64,000 nt of DNA from Heterotrichella gracilis (taxonomy: Eukaryota; Sar; Xanthophyceae; Tribonematales; Xanthonemataceae). The position numbers and the translations under genes were made by a program. The stretch lies in contig JAULBX010028271.1 of assembly GCA_032358255.1 (NCBI GenBank), positions 124,001 through 188,000 on the forward strand, given 5' to 3'. The notes beneath the pieces are model-generated. The model saw only the letters and a program-made list of their open reading frames with translations. It did not search any database and was not told where the DNA came from. This document shows, in pieces, positions 56,808 to 64,000 of the stretch (positions are counted from its first letter, which is position 1; every line of letters begins with the position of its first letter).

Positions 56808-59800
56808 CTGCAAGGGGGGTGTTATGTTATAGGGTTTGGGGTGTGGCAGCTGTGCTGTGCCACATTGACCTGCGGCTCTTGTTACCCTTCACTACAAATT
56901 TGATGTAGAAAGTGTGAATTAAAATCTGCAAAGGCGCACAACAGGATAAACATCAAAAGCATGGGTGCAGTATGGCAAGGGTTGCCACAACGTTTGTACA
57001 GGCAGCCCTACGTTATTTGTAGTAACATGCCTCTGGTGTGTGCTTACATTTCATTCAAGGGGTATGAGGGTGGGGAGCATAAATGACATTCTATACACCA
57101 CGCACCGGAACCTCGCTCCAATCAGGCTTGTCTTTCACCAGGGCCACCACCGGTCTGGGGCGAGGGGTGCCTGAGTGTGTTCCAGACAGGAGCCTGGAGA
57201 TGGGCTTGGCTGAAGTCCTCAGCGCCCCGTTGGCGCTGCTGCTGCTGATCACATGTGAAATGTTTGCAGAGATGGACCTGCAAAAGTGATCAAGCACGTT
57301 GTTGGTTGAACCAAGCGTGAGCTATGTAATGGATTGGATTGGATAATGCACTCTGCCTATTCTGAGCAAGTGGAGAAGGAAAAATCTGCTAGAGGCGGGC
57401 TATCTGCGATCATCGGTTGGTAATTTAGATTGCCAGGAATGTGCCTGCAATTACATCACATGCAGGCTTCTTGCTGAAGGCATTGGCAACTGCACTTATG
57501 CTGAGCACCTGTGCAGAACCTGCTGCATAGTCGCAGAGATGTCGTTCACATCCATGTCATCCTCGCTGATCCACTCCCGCCCATCCTGCCACGCCTTACG
57601 GAACTCCTCCACCATGTGCGTGGTGACGCTGGGCTTGACGTGGCTTAAATGGTAGAAGGTCACCTACAGGAAGGAAAGCAAACTGTTATATTATAAAACT
57701 GGTTGAAATGTTAGTGTTGAAAATCTTGAATTTGCTAAAAATTGAAAAAATTTCCATTGATGTGGAACGTGGCCTGCGAGTTATGGATGCCACTTCTTCC
57801 CCTCCTGTTGTATATATTAAATTTCTCAGTCTTGGTAGCGCGATCCTCTGTTGTAGAGCACATACTTCAGCTCCTCTATAAAATGTGTAGTATGATCATA
57901 TCATTCATGTTAACATCGTTGGTCATTTTAATGATTGCTCCCACATCAAGATTATAGAGAGTCTTAGCAGATAAATATCTAAGGGAGTAAGTTTAAGCCT
58001 GCGTCAGGGTTGCCACAGGTATTGGTGCCAGCAACTAGCATCAAAACGGTGTCGCAGAAACCAATCAGTGTGCACCATTGTATGAACAAATGCAATTATA
58101 TAAATATGTACGAATATATGATATGAGTTGTTACTAAACAGGACAATAATAATGAATAAGCACTACTCTTCAAATGCCAATTGATAATAGGTGACAGCAT
58201 CCTCCAGTGGAATACAAAATATAGCCTGCTCCTAACAAAATAAATAAAGTACTTTGACATAAGGCAATCTTGCGCCCCTGACCACCACCATCTAGAAATG
58301 GCAACGCGGTCATGCAACACTACCTGCTTTTCTATTTGAAGAGCGTGGAACAGGTCCTCAATCTTCAGCCCCTTGGGATCAACTTCAGGGTGGTTGTCGT
58401 GGTCGTGATCCCACTTCTGGCCGGGTGGATGGAATTGCTGGCCGTGTGGGACGCAGTCTGCAATGTGATAAAGCACACGCATCCCATTGGCCTGGCTGCT
58501 CCATGACAAGCTAGCTGCACAGTCCAGACCTGCATAGAAATAAAACTCTTTCATAATTTATAGATAGCAGATTTTGTCGCAATTATGAGGGCGTTATGTA
58601 TGTTATGTGAGGAAGGGGCGGCCTTTATAGAAAAGAATCAGCCTCGGAGGCTGGGAATTTCTCCTTGCGTGTCCCTACCTCAGATGCTTACCAGCGCACA
58701 AGAATGTTCCACATGTTGATGGCACAACAACTGGATAGCTCAGCCGTACGTACCGTACAAATGGCCTGGGAGGCCACCTCTTTTTGTACCACATCTGGGA
58801 TGATCCATTGATTGGACAACCAAAATGAATAAATCAGATACACCACGATACAACACAATCTTGTCCCACCTCCAAACACATCCTCAGCTGCGTCTCCCCC
58901 CCCTGTTGCCCTCACAGAGCCCAGGAAGTCTGAGAAGGCTCCCAGGTCATCGGTGAAGTCCATCTTAACCAGCCTGTCCTCCCCGTCGCAGTGGTCGCGG
59001 TAGCCCACAAACGCCACACGCAGCTTGAGGTCCACAAACTGGTTCTTCAGGGCTTGGGCGATGGCATTGATCCGGTCCTTTGCGGCCAGGATGAACGGAT
59101 CCATGCTGCCGGTGCAGTCCATGAGGAAGGCCACGTCAGCCAGCTGGGCCTCCTTCAACATCTGCAAGGCAGTGGACACCTGGCGAGTTGATATTAAGCC
59201 CTCAAATTGCTCCGAAATTTCCCACTGGGGATGATGATCCATCTTGGTGAATAGTTTGTTCCACAGTGGAATGATGAAGCCCCCCAATAAGCAACATCCT
59301 CGACATATATAGGCAGTTTGCTGCTATTTGCAAGTGGTCAATTGGTTGGTGCAAAACGTTTGACTCTACACTTTTAAATTAATAGTATACACCAGCCGCT
59401 ATGATACACATGCCTGCTGTGAATGCAGTCACCTTCAGTGACAGACACACATGTGTATTGAACAGGCCACCCTCAGGGGCTTAAACGAAACCAAACATGT
59501 TCCACTACCTCAACGATCTCCAACTCCCGCTGCTTTGCCATCTCCTCGCGCTCTGCCTTCCTTTTGCCAGCATCCGCATAGCCGATCAGATAGTGACAGC
59601 TGTCTAATGGGTCCCCACTGTAGTAGCCACCTGCAGCTGCCTCGGCGGAGTTCCCAGGAACGCTTGAGCCATCAGGGGCCATGTGCATCCCCCGGGCGAG
59701 CTCCTGCAATCATCGAGGGGTGAAATCAGTAAAAAACTCGAAATCCACCCCACAGCTCATGTCTGATATGGCAGAAGTACTGTATGTTTCTCCATTAATG

Positions 59801-60533
59801 CGATATAATTGTGCAAGTCATCCTCACGTGACCCCGCCTACCCCGCCCCCCCTCCCTATTGCGAAGGCTAGTGCCTATGCCTGCAGGCGGCAAAAGCAGC
59901 TGAAGTTCACATGAACATACTATTTTGAGTATTTATGCATGCCACCACCGTCAGTGCAGAATGCGGCCACATGTTCAAGCTAATTGTCCTCCTTTACAGC
60001 AGAAATTGACAGGAGAAAAAGCAGATGCTGTTCTGCACCTTCAAAAGCACAGGGGCAGCGTTATTTTTAGAGTGTGTCTTCTATAGCCCCACTTGCAACT
60101 GCCACTCACAATTGGCAGCCGGGCTGCAGAATATCTACCTTATCAAATGAAGAACAATTGATCTAGATTTGATAAGGTAGATATTTCTAGATCAATTGTG
60201 AGTGGCAGTTGCAAGTGGGGCTATAGATCTGCAGCTGATTTGAGATGACCTGATCTGCAGCTGCATTTGCAATGTGACTATTAAAACAGTTTGCCATTCC
60301 TCAAAATAAGGCAACCTGGTCCCCCACAGACAGCTGTTGGGTTGCCCCTTTCTCAGTCGTGCGATCTCTGCCCGCAGGTTGGCAGTCTCCACCGAAGCTT
60401 CCACGCTCTGCTGGCTGCGAGTGGCGCCAGGTGGGGTGCCGCTGAGCACGCTGAGCACGCTGGACTTAGAAACCCTCAACCACGTCGAGTCTTCTTTGGT
60501 TGGCTCTGGCTCCATGGTCGCAATGCTTTTCAA
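53947..60533 (-). CDS. vWA-domain alpha-kinase
   Basis: A minus-strand gene with clear splice borders. Exon 1 starts at ATG 60533, 3' end unsure (SVETANLRAEIARLRKG coiled coil). The rest are 59509-59703, 58870-59179, 58324-58529, 57509-57663, 57106-57277, 56688-56807, 56323-56496, 55672-55812, 54696-54839 and 53947-54117 (TGA). From exon 2 on, the phases agree throughout. The vWA domain has DCTGSMD, GYRDHCD and GGGDAAED. The kinase part has FDKGGIRKAY, KEVVFKDF, EPYLPGKWVKW, AFSHWTYQF, VVDVQ, TDPAIHC and FGTTNLGTYG, with the closing CxxxC zinc pattern CGELCRHL. About 650-670 residues are predicted. Alpha-kinases of this layout (Dictyostelium vwkA type) phosphorylate Ser/Thr and can act on myosin or the contractile vacuole; the algal substrate is unknown. 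The gene appears complete and probably functional. Confidence 0.88.
54590..55995 (-). repeat. Partial exon copies with TTTAGGG repeats in the kinase introns
   Basis: Short copies of kinase exon ends lie in the introns. 54608-54665 copies the 3' end of exon 54696-54839. 54905-54985 copies its 5' part (CACTTGCCAGGCAGG). About 55380-55470 and 55590-55640 copy the 3' half of exon 55672-55812 (AAGGTCCTGTA core). About 55955-55997 copies its 5' edge (AGCCATGCTCTGGA). CCCTAAACCCTAAACCC patches lie between them (54668-54690, 55480-55492, 55648-55666). The copies are out of frame or truncated. Confidence 0.8.
58324..59179 (-). CDS. vWA domain exons of the alpha-kinase
   Basis: Two exons (58870-59179 and 58324-58529, together 172 codons) encode the von Willebrand A fold. 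The metal-ion (MIDAS) site is seen as DCTGSMD in strand 1, the conserved T/D region near KMDFTDD, and GGGDAAED. The second exon has MRVLYHIADCVPHG and DPKGLKIEDLFHAL, typical of the vWA part of vwkA-like kinases. The MIDAS acidic and Ser/Thr residues are present, so ligand binding is plausible. Confidence 0.9.
60081..60226. repeat. Nested foldback with competing stems
   Basis: The outer arms 60081-60114 and 60193-60226 are perfect 34-bp inverted repeats. Inside, 60130-60148 pairs perfectly with 60167-60185 (19 bp). A third pair, 60155-60166 with 60187-60198 (12 bp), crosses it and overlaps the outer right arm by six bases, so these stems cannot all form together as a simple hairpin. It lies between the first and second coding exons of the alpha-kinase gene. 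It might be a young small inverted-repeat transposon or a structured intron element. Confidence 0.85.
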
Positions 60534-60539
60534 CTTTGA

Positions 60540-62360
60540 TCGTCAATCAACTCACTTTGCTGTCGGCACCTGGTGGTGCAGCGTATTACAGTGGGTAAAA
60601 CCACATGCATGCATGCTGTCTAGTGTGGTCGAGCGGGACACGCGGCAGGCTACCACCCCATGCATCAATAACTGTATATATATCAGATTCACATCATAGT
60701 CCACGTTTGTTCGGCATAACTGTGCGCAGCGCAGAAAACAGACCCGGGCTACGATGGAGACTATGGCGACAACAGGGCGACGCCCGCCATGGCGACGCAC
60801 GTCATTGTCACTAGCATGCTGCCTCAGCACGACGGCAGCAGGTGGAAGCCGTTCCAGCACAGAAAACAATGAATTGAAGCGTCTGCTACAGGCTGGACGG
60901 ACTTTTTGGGCGTCATACCGTACGGGCAGGAACGTCTGGCAGAGAGGTTCAACACCCGTCTATGCCTAGGCCTTGGCGACGCCCGCCGATGGCGCCAGCT
61001 ATATAGCTAGCATGAAGGCCTAACACGTTAGGCGCCGTTCCAGCGCTGTACAGCTCAAGCAAGAGCGCGTTTTCATGCATCGGTCATAAGGGCTTTCTGC
61101 GCGCTTACCGTGTGGGAACGTCGATAAAACTCTGGCAGAGGGGTGCACCGCAGAGAGGTTGGGAGGACTGCGGTCAGCTGATCAGTCTGAGGCCCAAGTG
61201 CCAAGTGTGTTTGTTTTTGAGAAGTTGTAAACACAACTGATCGACAAAAAACAATAACAGAAAGCACCTATCGATACAACGTCCAGGTTACTGTTTCATT
61301 GTTGACGTTGCATTTGTACAAAGGTCGATTTGGGAATGTAGAACCACCACTGCCTACCAGTCGATACCAGTCACACGCAGAGTCACACGCCATACGAAGC
61401 CTTGATAAACCAACGTTTTTTGAAGCGGACCTTGTATCATATGGTCACACTGCACATGTTACGTAGTGTTTACAAACAAAAGGGCGTCGTTGAAAGAGAA
61501 ACTTGGTGTTAGGTGCTAAGCATGTGCACAAAACAACCGTATTAGGGTCTATTATGGTATCAGCATATACCAAACGTTGATTGTCAAGTTGAAAGAGGGA
61601 AAGAACAGAAGGGAACGCAGAGGAAAGTTTGAGGGCTTGCACCACAAACCAACTAGTGACTAGAACAGCTGGCCAAGCACTTCCTTGCCAATCCCAGCAA
61701 GCAGATGCCATGCCAATCCCAACAAGCAGGATATGCACCACAGGGGTGTACGTTTACACAGAATGCCCATGCATTTCATCCGGGGCCGCCAGGATGGATA
61801 TTTTGATAACGTTCGACATTGAAATGTGAAGCCTGCGGCTCATCTGATTGAGTGAAACTTCCAGAGTGGCTTAAACAGCAACTACTACAGCGCACAAGCA
61901 AATATCCCGGTCTATGACTCATTCTCTAGAAGCAAGACACCAGACTCTCTAGGTTGGAGCACATCTATGATGTATTAGATGACTATAGTACATCAGCCAT
62001 CAGCCATCAACGGGCCGTTGATGGCTAGGAGTGCATTTCTTTTGTTTTGTACATCAGAATGAGATATCAAGATAAATTCCAATGTCATTGGGCAGAATAA
62101 TGCAAAAACGGCCACAGTTCCAACCACATGATCCCCAGATTGCTGCCCTCCTCCCCGTGCCCTCTACACCCTATTAAACTTGGCAGTTGCCCCGTGCGTT
62201 CCTCATGCGCCAGAGGGCAAGCCGCGGCCTTGAGAGGATGCGACAAAGAGCACCCGCCGGCCCACCAATTCCCACCTTAAAGAGCGGTCAATCCTGCAAG
62301 TGGCTCGACTCCCAACATACTCCCATAGGCCCCTCCTCCCCGCGTCCTCCCATACCAAAC
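60540..62360. other. Intergenic: kinase promoter side and DA1 3' side
   Basis: It contains a CATG/TGCA run at about 60603-60618 and a loosely repeated block at 60.87-60.96 and 61.09-61.15 kb (both have CTGGCAGAG after ACCGTRYGGG). A 25-bp palindrome at 62002-62026 has a 12-bp stem (AGCCATCAACGG). No gene is recognised. The kinase transcription start should lie in the first few hundred bases. Confidence 0.45.
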
Positions 62361-62945
62361 ACCCTTCACCCGGGCAGCCGCCCTGTGCGCCCCACATGCG
62401 CTAGCACAGCAGGCAAGCCGTGGCCCTGGAAGGCCTCGTGCGCAGCTCTGAAGCCCTCTCCATACACCACCGAGGGGTCGGTGCGGATCTGGTGGGCCAG
62501 GTAGGATGCCAAGCGGGACAGCCAAGGGTCCTGCGGGGCAAGGTTATGATTAGAGTTAGGGTTGATGTATGGTCTGTGCAGATCTGGTGGGCCAGGTAGG
62601 AGGCCAAGCGGGACAACCAGGGTCCGGTGGGGGTAGGGAAACTGTTAGGGTTTTTTGAGCTGCGGGGCGCGTTGGGTTCATGAGCCAAGCGCAGAGGGCG
62701 CTGCAACCAGGTGTGCATGACCCCACCTAAACCCTAGAACCCTACGCCATGATTTCGGCTTTATGCCTCCTCCTCCCCTCCCCACCCACCCACACCTGCT
62801 CCTCCCCCTCCCCTCCAGCCACAGCAGCGCCATCAGCTGGCAAAGCCCCTCCTCCACTTGCAGATACAACCCCGGTACCCGCTCAACCTGAGCCAGGCAT
62901 GCATCACCCCACCAAAACCCTAAACCCCTACAAGGTTTGAGCATT
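62189..62945 (-). repeat. Partial exon copies in and beside the DA1 gene
   Basis: 62795-62905 repeats the second half of the protease exon ([16 protein letters not shown]), but a one-base change shifts the frame after RLSGYRG. 62577-62630 copies the start of the last exon. 62189-62240 copies part of its end, beyond the stop. Telomere-like patches separate them (62550-62556, 62643-62650, 62725-62740, 62918-62933). Confidence 0.8.
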
Positions 62946-63984
62946 ATGCCTCCTATTCCCCTCCATCCCCGCCCCCACCTGCTCCTCCCCCCTCCCCTCC
63001 AGCCACAGCAGCGCCATCAGCTGGCACAGCCCCTCCTCCACTTGCAGATCCAGCCCCCGATACCCGCTCAACCTCAGCCAGGCGTGCATGACCTCATGCG
63101 CAAGGATGGACCCCGTGAGCAGGCGGGGGAGGGTGTGGAGGACCAGGATGGCGGTGACGTCGGTGGTAATGGTGGTGGTGGGTGCCTGCGGGGTGGTGTG
63201 GTGGGGGTTGGTGAGGGGAGGGAGGAGGTTGATAGCAGTGATAGTGGTGATAAGGCATACGGAGCAACACATATAGACGATGGCATTTCAATGTCACGTA
63301 TGGTGCGTATAATGGCAGCAAATTGCAACACGGGCAGGTAATGGCATTGCAATGGCACGTATGGCACATGTGTCATACAAGCCCCAAAAGCCTATACAGG
63401 AAGCCTGCATTCACCTTTTAAAGAAACAAATGCACCCCGACCACCTGCCGATCAGCCATATGCTTTCCCTCACCATCCCACTCCCACACGTACCCCTACC
63501 ACCTGCTGCTTGGGCCGGCCGCCGCCCCCCCACCCGCCCGCGGTGCGCACAACCGTGCGCACAGTGGTGTGTTCCTCCGACAAGGTTAACCCCCTTGTGT
63601 GGAACATGGGGGCGCCTGATTCGTGGGTCCTGCCCTGCTTGGTCTCTGACTCGTTGAGCGCCCCAGAGTCTACCAGCATGAGTGGGGGGATGGTGGGCAG
63701 CCGCATGCCCATGCTCTCGTAGAATCGCAGCACCTGGGTGGGGAGGGGTGGTGGTGGTGGTGTGTGAGTTTGTGTGGTGGTGGTGGTGGCGGGTGTGTGT
63801 ATTAATGCATTGTAGTCCTCCGCAGCCATCCACTCCTTTTCAACCCCTCACCTCCCCATACAGCAGCTGCGCCCCTTGGGTATCCTTCACCACGCTCCCC
63901 TTGCAATCCCCACACAGCTGGCGCCCATCCCCAGCCACCACCCACCGGCTGCCAGCGGTGCGCAGCCGAGAGCAGGAGCAGCAC
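62366..63984 (-). CDS. DA1: DA1-type LIM/peptidase protein, 3' part
   Basis: The minus-strand exons are 63852-63984 ([25 protein letters not shown], a zinc-ligand region), about 63500-63733 ([28 protein letters not shown]), 62979-63185 ([17 protein letters not shown]; zinc-protease motif [25 protein letters not shown]) and 62366-62530 ([39 protein letters not shown] at 62366). DA1 and its relatives are ubiquitin-activated peptidases that cleave growth regulators and limit organ growth in plants. The HExxH-type site and a downstream Glu (VEEG) are present, so catalysis is plausible. The 5' end, with UIM and LIM regions, lies beyond the window. Exon copies in the introns are listed separately. 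Confidence 0.88.
63735..63800. repeat. GGT/GTG microsatellite in a DA1 intron
   Basis: A GGTGGTGGT and GTGTGTG mixture fills the intron between the first two DA1 exons of the window. This gives poly-Thr/Pro frames that are not protein. Confidence 0.7.
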
Positions 63985-64000
63985 CTGGGGTGGGGGTTGA

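Noticed and set aside
60755-61160. Possible tandem repeat or array
   Set aside because: Only two loose units with unequal spacing; no regular repeats with unique spacers, so not a CRISPR-type array.

Overview
This window looks like nuclear DNA of a eukaryote, most likely a chlorophyte green alga. The coding exons are short (about 70-350 bp) and carry GT..AG borders. Degenerate plant-type telomere repeats (TTTAGGG/CCCTAAA) are scattered through introns and spacers. The recognisable genes are eukaryotic: an alpha-kinase with a von Willebrand factor A domain, a DA1-type peptidase, a DNA2-like helicase and an F-box protein. There is also a Ty3/gypsy chromodomain retrotransposon. The species is not identifiable from the sequence alone, and there is no bacterial operon structure.

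Layout. About 1.7-19.8 kb and 35.6-50.6 kb form two arms of a large, decayed inverted duplication with a spacer of about 16 kb. Going outward from the spacer, each arm holds: a low-complexity block with a broken integrase fragment (18.6-19.1 / 36.1-36.3 kb); a copy of a multi-exon gene (D on the minus strand at 13.4-16.3 kb; E on the plus strand at 39.2-41.4 kb); a repeat block; a degraded gene tail reading towards the spacer (A' on the plus strand at 7.5-8.7 kb; copy B on the minus strand at 43.3-46.2 kb); and an outward-reading copy (A on the minus strand at 5.3-1.8 kb; C on the plus strand at 47.1-50.5 kb). All these copies belong to one family with an N-terminal helical module and a second module of about 110 residues ending in a GG-hydrophobic strand. 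I do not recognise a named function. The left arm also took in a Ty3/gypsy element (8.9-12.1 kb) that is internally deleted and frameshifted.

Spacer (19.8-35.6 kb). It contains several exons I cannot name, a minus-strand DNA2-like helicase locus (26.35-30.5 kb) with Walker A, Walker B, motif V and motif VI but no visible motif III/IV exon, and a strong foldback at 31.6 kb.

Right flank (51-64 kb). It holds an intact 506-codon F-box gene (51450-52970, plus). The family copies B, C and A' carry frameshifted relatives of this gene's C-terminus. Next come a nearly complete vWA/alpha-kinase gene (about 60533-53947, minus) and the 3' part of a DA1-type peptidase gene (63984-62366, minus, running off the window end).

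Two unusual themes recur. First, partial copies of exons lie beside the real exons, usually separated by TTTAGGG-type repeats; this is seen in the alpha-kinase gene, the DA1 gene, a coiled-coil exon at 1.3-1.6 kb and a hybrid minisatellite at 38.6-39.1 kb. Second, there are long, nearly perfect foldbacks at 0.84-0.95, 31.6-31.8 and 60.08-60.23 kb, the last with mutually exclusive stems inside the 5' region of the kinase gene.
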